Source of the DNA: CAXWPM01 sp965206125
GTDB lineage: Bacteria > Acidobacteriota > Terriglobia > 20CM-2-55-15
Reading direction: 5' to 3'
NCBI GenBank assembly: GCA_965206125.1
Contig: CBDBIN010000045.1
Span: 682,001 to 746,000 of the forward strand
DNA: 64,000 bases
Part shown: positions 28,745-36,793 of the stretch, piece by piece
How the letters are laid out: each line of letters begins with the position of its first letter
Position numbering within the stretch: the first letter of the stretch is position 1
Made by a program: the position numbers and the translations under genes
Notes under the pieces: model-generated
Told to the model about the DNA's origin: nothing
The model's input: only the letters and a program-made list of their open reading frames with translations
Databases searched by the model: none

Positions 28745-28773
28745 TTGACAAGGCCAAACCCCCTATTTAAATT
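28745..28773 (+). promoter_or_regulatory. Strong sigma-70-like promoter before candidate small RNA
   Basis: A perfect TTGACA (28745-28750), a 17-nt spacer and TAAATT (28768-28773). Predicted start about 28780. The only annotated gene downstream is tRNA-Thr, but a terminator intervenes. Confidence 0.7.
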
Positions 28774-28779
28774 ATGGGT

Positions 28780-28865
28780 GTATTGGAGCTTTCTGCCCCG
28801 TCCTGTGGGGTGGATCCTTTTTCTCTTTACAACTCTTGCTCACCCCCTGTGGTGAGCATTTTTTT
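28780..28865 (+). ncRNA. Candidate small RNA of about 85 nt upstream of tRNA-Thr
   Basis: Bounded by the TTGACA/TAAATT promoter and a textbook intrinsic terminator. Inside are two hairpins that share a loop motif: CCCC-GTCCTGT-GGGG (28796-28810) and the terminator GCTCACC-CCCTGT-GGTGAGC (28838-28857). A single-stranded pyrimidine-rich stretch (CCTTTTTCTCTTTACAACTC) separates them. There is no ribosome-binding site with a sensible frame. It could be a trans-acting small RNA or a leader that attenuates transcription into the tRNA. No Rfam family is recognised by eye. Confidence 0.5.
28838..28865 (+). terminator. Rho-independent terminator
   Basis: Perfect 7-bp stem GCTCACC (28838-28844) with GGTGAGC (28851-28857), loop CCCTGT, followed by ATTTTTTT (28858-28865). 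The T run ends exactly at the first base of the tRNA. Confidence 0.9.
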
Positions 28866-28938
28866 GCCGACGTAGCTCAGTTGGTAGAGCAGCTGATTCG
28901 TAATCAGCAGGTCAGCGGTTCGAGTCCGCTCGTCGGCT
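28866..28938 (+). tRNA. tRNA-Thr (anticodon CGT)
   Basis: 73 nt cloverleaf: acceptor GCCGACG pairs with CGTCGGC (28931-28937); D arm GCTC..GAGC; anticodon stem GCTGA/TCAGC with loop TTCGTAA, anticodon CGT reading ACG; T arm AGCGG-TTCGAGT-CCGCT. The discriminator is T and CCA is not encoded. Confidence 0.95.
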
Positions 28939-28996
28939 TCAAGTCTATAATACTAAGACAGTTAGGTGAGTCATCCGCAGGTTGACCCATAAGAAG

Positions 28997-29091
28997 GCCA
29001 CGGATTTCACAGATTACACGGATGGGAAAGACCTGCGGTCTGCTCTCCGAAGACCACTCACATCCGTTAAATCCGTGTAATCCGTGTCAAC
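28997..29091. repeat. Inverted repeat of the CACGGATTACACGGAT type
   Basis: The left arm, CCACGGATTTCACAGATTACACGGATG region (28999-29024), is matched by a complementary right arm CATCCGTTAAATCCGTGTAATCCGTGT (29061-29087) around a 36-nt spacer. It lies between tRNA-Thr and the end of bshA. Similar CCGTGTAATCCGTG palindromes recur in many environmental genomes; here only one copy is seen. It could also serve as a terminator for bshA. Confidence 0.65.
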
Positions 29092-29100
29092 TTTCCTCCC

Positions 29101-30222
29101 TCAACCTCCCGCAATCGTCTTCTCATAAAGTTCGACGTAGCGGGTCACGATCTTTTCATGGCAAAAGTTGCGCTTTGCGTGATCGCGGCCGGCCTGCCCC
29201 ATCCGCCTTCCGAGTTCGGCGTCGCCCAGTATCAACAGAGCGGCTTCGGCCATTCGATCGACATCGCCCACGTCGAAGAGAAAACCGTCGCTACCATCTT
29301 CGACGACCTCGTGCACGCCTCCGACGCGTGTCGCGATCACCGGCACTTCTGACGCCATCGCCTCGAGAGCCACCAACCCGAAAGACTCCAACTGGCTGGG
29401 TAATAGGAGGACGTCGGAAATCGACAGTAGACGCTCCATGTCCGCCCGTTTTCCCAGGAAGTGGACGTGCTCGCTGAGCCCGTTGACCTGAGCGAGCCAC
29501 TCCGCGTTGGGTCGATCTGGTCCGTCGCCGACCATAAGCAGCTTTGCACCGGCCTTCTTGCGAACCCGGCTGAGAATTTCAACGACGTCGGAAGCACGCT
29601 TTACAGGACGGAAGTTCGAAATGTGAATCAGCAAGCCCTCGTCGGGAGCGGCAAACTGTAGCCGAAACTCCGGATCCTCGGACTTCCGGAACGCCTCGCA
29701 GTTGACGAAGTTCGGAATCACCTCGATGGACCGATCAATCCCGAATTCTTCGACGGTCCGGGCGCGCAGATATTCGGACACGGCGGTGACGGCGTCGCTC
29801 TCCTCGATGCCGAAGCGCGTGATGGGCAGGTAGGAACGGTCGTTGCCGACCAGGGTGATATCGGTTCCGTGGAGCGTCGTGACGAACGGCACCGGAGCGT
29901 CCCTGGCCATTTTCTTGGCGAGAAAGGCGCTTATCGAATGCGGAATCGCGTAGTGCACGTGGAGCAGGTCAAGCTGGAACTTCGCCGAGACTTCGGCCAT
30001 CTTCGTGGCCAGGACGAGGTCGTACGGGGGGTACTCAAACAGCGGGTACGACAGAACCTCGACCTCGTGGAAGAACACGCTGTCGGTCAGCTTGAGCCTC
30101 ATCGGTGGAGCGTAGCTGATGAAATGGATCTCGTGGCCGTATGCCGCAAGCTCACGACCCAACTCCGTGCCGACGACACCGCTGCCGCCGTAGGTGGGAT
30201 AGCACGTGATGCCGATTCTCAC
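29101..30222 (-). CDS. bshA: Bacillithiol biosynthesis glycosyltransferase BshA
   Basis: 373 residues of the GT4 family member BshA, which joins UDP-GlcNAc to L-malate, the first step of bacillithiol synthesis. It begins MRIGITCYPTYGGSGVVGTELGRELAAYGHEIHFIS, close to the conserved BshA N-terminus, has HVHYAIPHSISAFLAK and LLPSQLESFGLVALEAMASEVPVIATRVGGVHEVV with the GT4 Glu-x7-Glu sugar-nucleotide site. Its start overlaps the bshC stop (ATGA). Bacillithiol replaces glutathione as the low-molecular thiol in these organisms. Confidence 0.95.
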   Translation of the reverse strand: MRIGITCYPTYGGSGVVGTELGRELAAYGHEIHFISYAPPMRLKLTDSVFFHEVEVLSYPLFEYPPYDLVLATKMAEVSAKFQLDLLHVHYAIPHSISAFLAKKMARDAPVPFVTTLHGTDITLVGNDRSYLPITRFGIEESDAVTAVSEYLRARTVEEFGIDRSIEVIPNFVNCEAFRKSEDPEFRLQFAAPDEGLLIHISNFRPVKRASDVVEILSRVRKKAGAKLLMVGDGPDRPNAEWLAQVNGLSEHVHFLGKRADMERLLSISDVLLLPSQLESFGLVALEAMASEVPVIATRVGGVHEVVEDGSDGFLFDVGDVDRMAEAALLILGDAELGRRMGQAGRDHAKRNFCHEKIVTRYVELYEKTIAGG

Positions 30223-31754
30223 AGCTCGATCACCTGGTGTACCGATCCGTCCAACTCTAGTCGTTCGTCGATCATTGGAATCAGCTTGGCGCCATAGCGC
30301 ACCAGGAAGGACGTGACGTTGACGATGCGTTCCTGGAGCTTGCTCTCCGGATACAACCGGTTCCTCACGTTCTCGAGCTGGCGTTCGAGGACCTCGTCAC
30401 GCCGTGCCGCTGCACGCACATAACGTGATCCAAGCGCGTCGACCTGATGGCGGACTTTGTCCAGCGCCTTGTCCAGAGCGCCACCGAGCGTCTGGTCGAC
30501 ACCGGTCAGCGTCCCGCGGAGCGATTCCATTTCTTCGGAAACTCGATCACGAACCGTTTCGAACAGATCGGTGTCTCGGGTTTGGCCGACGGCTTGTCTC
30601 CGGAGCGCCTCGCCCCCCCCAAAGACATCAGTCAGCTCGATACCGTATTTCTTCAGCACCCGACCGATGGGCGGATCGACGATGGTCGCGCTGATCCTCG
30701 GAAAAACTGGCGGCATCGAAAGGCCCAGGCACTCGTAGATCGGGGCCGCCTGCGCGTAGTAGGCAATCTCCGCCGGCCCGCCCACGTACGCCACGGTCGG
30801 GAACACCGAATCCTGTACGACGGGGCGAGTCAACACGTTCGGGCTCAACTCAACCCCGTGGGCGACATCCCCCGGACCGATCGGTTCGCGGGACCGGCCC
30901 CGGTAGGTAAACAGACCCGTGAACTCGCCATCCACGCGTACCTGGGTTGGATAGCCAGCCTCGAGAATCTCGCGGCTTCTCTCGAGGACCGCCCGCCGGA
31001 TGTCCCCGTTGTTTTCGACGACCGCTCGGAGGGACGCCTCGGTCAGGGCCCGAAACCCGGAATCGAGAGGATCGGCGATCAGCAGACCAGTTCCGTCGAA
31101 CAGGCGCGCCATCATGCCAGCAAACGCATCCACGGGACTGGCGTCAGGACGGTACGTCTCCCGGACCATGGCGAACACGGCCTCCCGGAATTCCGTCGCC
31201 GGCATCGCGTCGAAGCCTCCCTGGATGGCCTTTTCGATGGAACGAGAGAAGCGCAGCCAACCAACCGGCCTGCGATTGCCGTCGGACAGATCGGCCGTTA
31301 TCCGCTGCAAATTGGATTCCGCGTCCAGGATGGCCGCCCATGAAATCTCGTCGTGGTCATGGTCTTCCGATGCGATCCAGAAAACCGGGACCGCCTCGAT
31401 GCCTTTCCCGGTGAGGTGCCGCGCCAGCTTGACGGCCGTCAACGCCTTCAACACGGCATACATCGGACCGGTGAACAGACCCGGTTGCTGCCCGGTGACC
31501 ACGGCGACCGCTCCGGCACGGAGCCGCTCGACAGGCCCCGGGTCGGCTCCCCATCGGGCCTGCTGTGCCTCCAGGACGGAACCGAGTTCTTCGTGACGTC
31601 GGGCACCCCCGTCGGAACAACGGGCCGCGAACCGGGCGATGGCGTCCAGGGATCGATCCTCAGGGTAAAACCGGCACGCCTCTTCCCGGCCCTTGAGGTA
31701 GTCGAGAAACAGTCTCGGGATCGCGGGAACCGCTTCCAGGGGAATGCTCATCAT
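30219..31754 (-). CDS. bshC: Putative cysteine ligase BshC
   Basis: 511 residues of the BshC family, the last step of bacillithiol synthesis (adding Cys to GlcN-malate). Seen: Rossmann-like core 'VAVVTGQQPGLFTGPMYAVLKALTAVKLARHL', 'EAVPVFWIASEDHDHDEI', a central 'PNVLTRPVVQDSVFPTVAYVGGPAEIAYYAQ' and a C-terminal coiled coil (about 400-490). All are typical of the family (about 540 residues). Start ATG 31754 overlaps the dapA-like stop; ATG 31751 one codon later is equally possible. The frame is open to 32021 inside the neighbour, without homology. bshB is not in the window. Confidence 0.93.
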   Translation of the reverse strand: MMSIPLEAVPAIPRLFLDYLKGREEACRFYPEDRSLDAIARFAARCSDGGARRHEELGSVLEAQQARWGADPGPVERLRAGAVAVVTGQQPGLFTGPMYAVLKALTAVKLARHLTGKGIEAVPVFWIASEDHDHDEISWAAILDAESNLQRITADLSDGNRRPVGWLRFSRSIEKAIQGGFDAMPATEFREAVFAMVRETYRPDASPVDAFAGMMARLFDGTGLLIADPLDSGFRALTEASLRAVVENNGDIRRAVLERSREILEAGYPTQVRVDGEFTGLFTYRGRSREPIGPGDVAHGVELSPNVLTRPVVQDSVFPTVAYVGGPAEIAYYAQAAPIYECLGLSMPPVFPRISATIVDPPIGRVLKKYGIELTDVFGGGEALRRQAVGQTRDTDLFETVRDRVSEEMESLRGTLTGVDQTLGGALDKALDKVRHQVDALGSRYVRAAARRDEVLERQLENVRNRLYPESKLQERIVNVTSFLVRYGAKLIPMIDERLELDGSVHQVIEL

Positions 31755-32656
31755 GAAGCAGCGGCGAGCTGGCCGTTCATACGACCAAGAGTTTCCTCCA
31801 GATCTTGCCTGGCCGCATCGTCGGACGGAAGCAGGGGCCGACGCGGCAAGCCGGAGCGGAACCCACATGTCTCCATCGCCGCCTTCAGACCCGCGACGCC
31901 GTATTTTGCCGTAACCGCGACCGCGGACGGGGCGAGAATCCTTTGAAGCCGAGCAGCCCGAGAGTAGTCGCCATCGCACACCGAACTGTAGAGGGCGAGC
32001 ATCTCCGCAGGAGCCGCGCATGCCAGCGCGACAATGCCTCCACGAGCGCCCGCCATCATATTGGGATAGAGCGTCTGCGCTGAACCGGCCAGAACGGAAA
32101 ACGCGTCAGAAGGAGCGGACCAGACAACCTCTGAAATGAGTTGAACGTTGCCCGCGCTTTCCTTGAGACCGTGGATGTTCGGATGGCGCGACAGCTCGAT
32201 CACGACATCCGCGGCCATCGAAATCCCCGTAAACATCGGTACGTTGTAGAGCACGACCGGGACTGGTGACGCATCCGCCACAGCCGTGAAGTGTGCCAGG
32301 TAGGCATCTCGATCCATCCGGCTCTTGTAGTAGGACGGGTTCTTGACCAAAACGCCGTCGATGCCCCTTTCCGCCGCCTCCCTCGTCAACTCGATGGTTG
32401 CCCGAGTCGACTCCAGACCCGTCCCGGCAAGCAGCATCATCGAGTCTGGGATCCGTTTTCTGGCGACTTCGACAAGCCGGAGCTTTTCGTCGTGGTCGAG
32501 GTAGACGGCCTCGCCGTTCGACCCCAGAACGAGATAACCGGTAACACCCGCCTCGAGGTACCGGTCCAGGTTGCTCTCGAAATCCGCGTAGACGATATCC
32601 CCGTTCGCATCGAACGGTGTAACCATCGGCGGTATGATCCCCTTCAGTTCGAACAT
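31751..32656 (-). CDS. DapA-family dihydrodipicolinate synthase / N-acetylneuraminate lyase-like aldolase
   Basis: 301 residues of the class I DHDPS/NAL superfamily. The Schiff-base Lys is at about 165 (IHGLKESAGN), the general-base Tyr at about 137 (VLYNVPMFTG), and GSNGEA (about 45-50) replaces the usual GTTGE. That substitution is common in members that are not lysine-pathway DapA, such as 4-hydroxy-2-oxoglutarate aldolase-like forms. It overlaps bshC by 4 nt, so it is translationally linked with the bacillithiol genes. The actual substrate is open. Confidence 0.88.
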   Translation of the reverse strand: MFELKGIIPPMVTPFDANGDIVYADFESNLDRYLEAGVTGYLVLGSNGEAVYLDHDEKLRLVEVARKRIPDSMMLLAGTGLESTRATIELTREAAERGIDGVLVKNPSYYKSRMDRDAYLAHFTAVADASPVPVVLYNVPMFTGISMAADVVIELSRHPNIHGLKESAGNVQLISEVVWSAPSDAFSVLAGSAQTLYPNMMAGARGGIVALACAAPAEMLALYSSVCDGDYSRAARLQRILAPSAVAVTAKYGVAGLKAAMETCGFRSGLPRRPLLPSDDAARQDLEETLGRMNGQLAAAS

Positions 32657-32683
32657 CTGAATCCTGCTCCTGTTGATTAAACG

Positions 32684-33340
32684 CTATGCGACTTGGTTCA
32701 GGAAGTGCTCCAGGCCACGGATATCGATTTCGGATTCGAAACCTCCGAAATCCCTCGGTGCGGGTCCTCGTAGTCTGGCCTCGAGCCGGCCGAGGGCCGG
32801 GAGCGTCTCGTAATCGACACTCGCTCCGTTCAGCACCCGGCGGGCCCCCGTCATCGCGCGATAGTGGCTCATGAGGCGCAGGGCCGGGTAATAGAAAAAT
32901 ATGTTCGGACCGGGAATGGGCACGAGCACCCATGCGAAAGCGACCGCGACGGTCGTTAGGGCAGCGTCGACGAACAACCAGGCCGTGTGCTTGACGAGCT
33001 GACCGCGAAGAAAGTCACGGAACTGGTTCTCAGCAAGCCCGCTCGTCGCATAGCGCACACGAAAGCTGTCGGACCCATTGAGCGCCTTGATCATTCGCTC
33101 GAGAGGGTCGATGCGGTCCTCGAGCTTCTGGTATAGACGGTATCCGGTTCGTGTCACGCGGCCCACCCATCGTACGACCACATTCCTGTGGCGAATCAGG
33201 CGGCGGATAAACCTGCGAATCTGGTTCCCTTCGGACCGTGACCAGGCATCCAGCGCCCGCCTCGAAAGAAACAGGACAGGCTGGTAGCGGGCGGTACGGA
33301 TCATGTATAGATCCTGTGTCTGGGTCAGTTCTACAGCCAC
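32684..33340 (-). CDS. Hypothetical protein, distant similarity to K+/H+-exchange-related (KHE1-like) proteins
   Basis: 218 residues from a GTG at 33340 (GGGAAGG about 10 nt upstream); an ATG-like extension to 33400 is possible. Very basic N-terminal half (RRFIRRLIRHRNVVVRWVGRV), then one strongly hydrophobic stretch, 'LFVDAALTTVAVAFAWVLVPIPGPNIFFYYPALRLMSHYRAMTGA' (about 138-182). The 'PIPGPN.FFYYPALR..SHYRA..GA' pattern resembles the family named for mitochondrial K+-H+ exchange. I am not certain of this match and would not assign a function. It stands between the dapA-like gene and thiE, same strand. Confidence 0.55.
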   Translation of the reverse strand: MAVELTQTQDLYMIRTARYQPVLFLSRRALDAWSRSEGNQIRRFIRRLIRHRNVVVRWVGRVTRTGYRLYQKLEDRIDPLERMIKALNGSDSFRVRYATSGLAENQFRDFLRGQLVKHTAWLFVDAALTTVAVAFAWVLVPIPGPNIFFYYPALRLMSHYRAMTGARRVLNGASVDYETLPALGRLEARLRGPAPRDFGGFESEIDIRGLEHFLNQVA

Positions 33341-33439
33341 TCGCTTGCCGCCTTCCCGGTCTTCAGTATTCAGTGACCGGCAACCAAACAGTTTACGCAA
33401 AACGACGCCGCTCGACCAATGCGGTCGTTCACTATTCTC

Positions 33440-34057
33440 TTAGACGCTCCCATCCTCGCCAAGGCTCGCCACGAACTGGCGGGCTCTTCGTTCGATGTCG
33501 GCGACGCCGATCAGGTCCGAAATCACTGCCACCGATGAGGCGCCCGCCCGGATAACATCGGGGGCATTTTCGAGCCGGATGCCGCCGATGGCCACGATCG
33601 GATGGGTTGCAATCTCGGCGAGGCGGGCCAGGCCATCGAGACCGAGTACCGGGGCCGCATCCGGCTTGGTTCGGGTCGGAAACACCGGCCCGACGGCGAT
33701 GTAATCGACGGGCTCTCGGGCAGCATCCCGGACCTGATCCTCGTCATGGGTGGACAGGCCGAGAATTGGACCGTCCCCGATGATGACGCGGGCGGGGTCG
33801 GGCGGCAGGTCGCCCTGTCCGACATGGAGGCCGGCCAGGTGGGCAATCCTGGCGATATCCGCACGATCGTTGACTATTACGCGGGCGCCCGGTGGCGCCG
33901 CCTCGACGATCGCGCGGCATTGGGCAAGCAGGAGTCCCGACGACGGAACCTTGCTCCGCACTTGCACAAGGCGGACACCTCCCGCAAAAAGCCGACGGGA
34001 AATCTCGACTGGATCGCCAAAGGCGGCGTCCGCAATCGCGTAGAGGCGCGGGAGCAT
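33440..34057 (-). CDS. thiE: Thiamine-phosphate synthase
   Basis: 205 residues, a TIM barrel that couples HMP-PP and thiazole phosphate. Visible: LPRLYAIAD start, LVQVRSK, ARVIVNDRADIARIAHLAGLHVGQGDLPP, DYIAVGPVFPTRTKPDAAPVLG (phosphate and Mg sites) and IVAIGGIRLENAPDVIRAGASSVAVISDL. The ATG at 34057 shares one base with the accC stop (TGATG). Sitting behind accB-accC is unusual but the spacing argues for cotranscription. Confidence 0.93.
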   Translation of the reverse strand: MLPRLYAIADAAFGDPVEISRRLFAGGVRLVQVRSKVPSSGLLLAQCRAIVEAAPPGARVIVNDRADIARIAHLAGLHVGQGDLPPDPARVIIGDGPILGLSTHDEDQVRDAAREPVDYIAVGPVFPTRTKPDAAPVLGLDGLARLAEIATHPIVAIGGIRLENAPDVIRAGASSVAVISDLIGVADIERRARQFVASLGEDGSV

Positions 34058-35382
34058 CAGTCGAGAAAGTGTGTCGAAATGTCTCCGGACACGAACCGCT
34101 CGTCTGCCAGGATCTGCAGGTGGAGCGGGATCGAGGTCACGATCCCCTCGATGATAAAGGTTCGGAGGGCGCGATCCATCCGGCGTATCGTTTCGGGCCG
34201 GTTCGCACCGTGTGCGATCACCTTGGCAATCAGGGAATCGTAGTGCGGCGGCACCTCGTATTCCGCGTAAGCAGCCGTGTCGATCCGGACACCGGGGCCG
34301 CCCGGCGGATGCCACGAGGTGATAGTTCCCGGACAGGGACGATGGGTGAACGGATCCTCAGCGTTGATGCGGCACTCCAGGGCGTGGCCTCGGAATTCGA
34401 CATCCTTCTGGCGGTGGGGCAGCTTATCTCCGGCAGCGACCAGGATTTGGGCCTGAAGCAGATCGATACCGGTCACCATTTCAGTCACCCCATGCTCGAC
34501 CTGGATTCGCGTGTTCATCTCCATGAAGTAGAAGTTCTGGTCCCCGTCCACGAGGAATTCGAAAGTACCGGCGCTCGCATAACCGAGGTCCCTGACGGCC
34601 TTGACGACTTGCGCACCCACGCTCTGGCGGAGAGTATCGTTCATAATGACCGATGGGGCCTCCTCGAGAAGCTTTTGATGACGCCTCTGGATCGAGCACT
34701 CCCGTTCGCCCAGGTGAATGGCGTTACCGTGTTCGTCCGCCAGAACCTGAAACTCGATGTGGCGGGCCGTCGGCAGATATTTCTCGATGTAGCAATGGGA
34801 GACTCCGAAGGCCGCATCGGCCTCCGAACGGGCCGTCTCCAGTCCACGAATCAGATCGGCGCGATCGTAAACGACCCGCATTCCGCGGCCGCCGCCGCCT
34901 GCGGCAGCCTTCACGATCACCGGGTAACCGATCTCGCCCGCCAATGCCAAGGCCTCGTCCGAACTCTCGACCGGTCCCGAGCTGCCGGGGAGAATCGCCA
35001 GGCCAACCCGCTCCATCTCGGCACGAGCCTTGGCCTTGTCTCCCATCAATCGGATGTTTGTCGGGGACGGGCCGATGAACTTGATGCCACATTCCTCGCA
35101 TACCTCGGCGAAATGGGCACTCTCAGCAAGGAAGCCATATCCCGGATGGATCGCATCGACATTGGCGATTTCCGCTGCGCTGATCACGCTCGGGACGTTC
35201 AGATAGCTTTCCCGGCTGGCCGCGGGGCCGATGCAAATCGCCTCGTCTGCGAACCGGACGTGCAGCGCGTGGCGGTCGGCCTCGGAAAAGACTGCAACAG
35301 TCTTGATCCCCAGTTCCTTACACGCGAATATCACACGAAGGGCAATCTCACCCCGATTGGCGACGAGTATTTTCTTGAACAT
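34057..35382 (-). CDS. accC: Acetyl-CoA carboxylase, biotin carboxylase subunit
   Basis: 441 residues of AccC, which carboxylates biotin on BCCP with ATP and bicarbonate for fatty-acid synthesis. Signature blocks: KILVANRGEIALRVIFACKELGI, the glycine-rich ATP loop KAAAGGGGRGMRVV, HIEFQVLADEHGN, RECSIQRRHQKLLEE, MNTRIQVEHGVTEMVTGIDL. The last ends VEHGVTEMVTG where VEHPVTE is usual (Pro to Gly). It follows accB after 45 nt; full length about 445 in E. coli. Confidence 0.97.
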   Translation of the reverse strand: MFKKILVANRGEIALRVIFACKELGIKTVAVFSEADRHALHVRFADEAICIGPAASRESYLNVPSVISAAEIANVDAIHPGYGFLAESAHFAEVCEECGIKFIGPSPTNIRLMGDKAKARAEMERVGLAILPGSSGPVESSDEALALAGEIGYPVIVKAAAGGGGRGMRVVYDRADLIRGLETARSEADAAFGVSHCYIEKYLPTARHIEFQVLADEHGNAIHLGERECSIQRRHQKLLEEAPSVIMNDTLRQSVGAQVVKAVRDLGYASAGTFEFLVDGDQNFYFMEMNTRIQVEHGVTEMVTGIDLLQAQILVAAGDKLPHRQKDVEFRGHALECRINAEDPFTHRPCPGTITSWHPPGGPGVRIDTAAYAEYEVPPHYDSLIAKVIAHGANRPETIRRMDRALRTFIIEGIVTSIPLHLQILADERFVSGDISTHFLD

Positions 35383-35427
35383 GCGTTTCCCGGTTTGAGG
35401 AACGGCCCGCAGTGGCAGCCTCGACGG

Positions 35428-35868
35428 CTATCGTGGACGGATGGCGAGCAGCCGCTCACCATATTCGATAGGGTGGCCATTCTCGACTGAGATGCTTACG
35501 ACTTCTCCGGCAACATCGGATTCGATTTCGTTCATCAGCTTCATGGCCTCAATGATGCAGACAACGCTGCCTTTCTCGACGAAATCCCCGACATTGACGA
35601 AAGGGTCGGAATCAGGACTGGCGGCGCGGTAGAAGGTACCCACGAGCGGAGACGACACGTAACGCAGTCCGCTAGTTTCTGCCGGTATCTGGGCTGGGGC
35701 CGGGGCGGTCGATTCTGTACTCGGCGCCTCTGGGACGGGCGGCGCGGGCGCGTAGTTCCCCACGCACTTGATACGGACACGGCTCCCGTTACGCTCGACC
35801 TCGAGCTCCTCGATGGTCTCTTTCGAGCTAACGATATCTATGAGTTCTTTGAGCTCTTTGAAGTTCAT
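35428..35868 (-). CDS. accB: Biotin carboxyl carrier protein of acetyl-CoA carboxylase
   Basis: 146 residues. An N-terminal helix (MNFKELKELIDIVSSKETIEELEVERNGSRVRIK), a Pro/Ala linker about 45-70, and the biotinyl domain with the acceptor Lys in EAMKLMNEI and the SPLVGTFYRAASPDSDPFVNVGDFVEKG start. It pairs with accC downstream. Confidence 0.97.
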   Translation of the reverse strand: MNFKELKELIDIVSSKETIEELEVERNGSRVRIKCVGNYAPAPPVPEAPSTESTAPAPAQIPAETSGLRYVSSPLVGTFYRAASPDSDPFVNVGDFVEKGSVVCIIEAMKLMNEIESDVAGEVVSISVENGHPIEYGERLLAIRPR

Positions 35869-35885
35869 TTCAACCTGCGGCCGGG

Positions 35886-35901
35886 TCGCAAGAGTATAGC
35901 A
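35886..35901 (-). promoter_or_regulatory. Extended -10 promoter of accB-accC-thiE
   Basis: On the minus strand TGCTATACT (35901-35893) is an extended -10 (five of six to TATAAT). Predicted start about 35886, 18 nt before the accB ATG. No -35 is evident. Confidence 0.5.
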
Positions 35902-36112
35902 TTTCGCTTGGGTTAGCCGCCCGCGGCCTCAGGGTAGCGGATCGACGGAACCAGCTCGGCATGGGAGTTCGATCAGCAGTTGGCGACCGGCTTTTTGGCT
36001 CTTGGCTGGGGAGCCACCAAAAGCCAACAGCCGACGGCCTAACGCCATGGACCCGGCGCTGGATTCAGACCTCTGCGGAGTATGCTGCCAGCCGCATTCC
36101 TCGCCGGCGGGC
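35902..36112. other. Non-coding gap with degenerate TTGGCTTTTGGC palindrome
   Basis: No supported gene. At 35988-36033 there is a loose inverted repeat (GGCTTTTTGGCTCTTGGC with CCAAAAGCCAACAGCC), a relative of the 9819-9965 sequence. The rest is featureless up to the miniature element at 36113. Confidence 0.5.
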
Positions 36113-36386
36113 TAGGAGCCGGTGGCAGAACCCTGTGGGGTCGCGTTACGGCCAAACGGCGCTGGATTCTAGGAGACGAGGACGAGACAATGCTCTTTCA
36201 TTGTGAGGAGTCGTCGACAACGAAGACGGCGTCGTTTCGCCGTAACCCTCCGGGCGCAAGGGGGTTCGGGCAGCAGGCTTTGTCGTTCGTCGGTTACGAT
36301 GACAAGCATCGCGCCCTTCTCTCTTCGCGCCTGGCAACCCGAAGACCCTTGCGCGCGATCCCACAGGGTTCTGCCACAGGCTCCTA
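36113..36386 (+). mobile_element. Miniature inverted-repeat element, copy A
   Basis: A 274-bp non-autonomous element. The ends are inverted repeats of about 32 bp: left TAGGAGCCGGTGGCAGAACC (36113 on), right its complement ending GGCTCCTA at 36386; they agree further through CCTGTGGG(G/A)TCGCG. The interior lines up, in opposite orientation, with 40482-40754 over its whole length at about 88% by eye (e.g. TTTCATTGTGAGGAGTCG, AACGAAGACGGCGTCGTTTC). It encodes no transposase. Flanking TA dinucleotides may be the target duplication. Its right end supplies the stop codon of the Roadblock gene. Confidence 0.85.
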
Positions 36387-36746
36387 CGCTTTCTCGATCT
36401 CCGGGCGGAGCCGCCCGGCCTCTCGGCGCAGGACATAGCGGGCCTCGGCGCTACGAACGCCGGGCTCGAGAACCAGGATCAGATAATGTTGCGTGGAAAC
36501 ACGGCGGGAAAGGACAATAGATCGATCCGCGACCCAGGACAGCTCCTCGAGTCCGCCCGTTCCGGCATCCTCGGAGGTACGTTCTGCGATTCGGAGCAGC
36601 GTAGCAAACTCTGTCAGACACTCCGGATCGAGCTCTCGATCGTCGACGATCGACTCCTCGATGCTTCCATCCAGACTGACGAGCGCCAGCGCCCTAAAAG
36701 CTCCGACCGCCTCACGCACTCGACCGGCAAGATCGGGAAATAACAT
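36384..36746 (-). CDS. Roadblock/LC7-domain-like protein, 3' end formed by a miniature element
   Basis: 120 residues with the single alpha/beta Roadblock/LC7 look: 'LAGRVREAVGAFRALALVSLDGSIEESIVDD', a central helix, 'LEELSWVADRSIVLSRRVSTQHYLILVLEPGVRSAEARYVLRREAGRL'. Bacterial members are often paired with MglA-type small GTPases in polarity and motility, which fits the pil genes next door, but none is seen here. The TAG stop (36386-36384) is the first triplet of the element's terminal repeat (TAGGAGCC), so the native C-terminus may have been cut off or the element may have landed precisely at the end. Length is normal for the domain, which favours little loss. Confidence 0.72.
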   Translation of the reverse strand: MLFPDLAGRVREAVGAFRALALVSLDGSIEESIVDDRELDPECLTEFATLLRIAERTSEDAGTGGLEELSWVADRSIVLSRRVSTQHYLILVLEPGVRSAEARYVLRREAGRLRPEIEKA

Positions 36747-36793
36747 CGCAGTCGTCCATAGAGATCTTTAGGCAACTTTCACCACTCGGGGTG

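Noticed and set aside
28997..29091. A second tRNA or riboswitch downstream of tRNA-Thr
   Set aside because: The sequence is a simple inverted CACGGATTACACGGAT repeat without a cloverleaf or known aptamer.
33892..35490. Plus-strand open frame of 532 codons
   Set aside because: Antisense to accC and thiE, both of which show full family motifs.
36082..36438. Open frames across miniature element A (both strands) and matching ones in element B
   Set aside because: Their frames exist only because of the GC-rich repeat; the two copies do not keep the same frame throughout and the products are Arg/Ser/Pro-rich without motifs.
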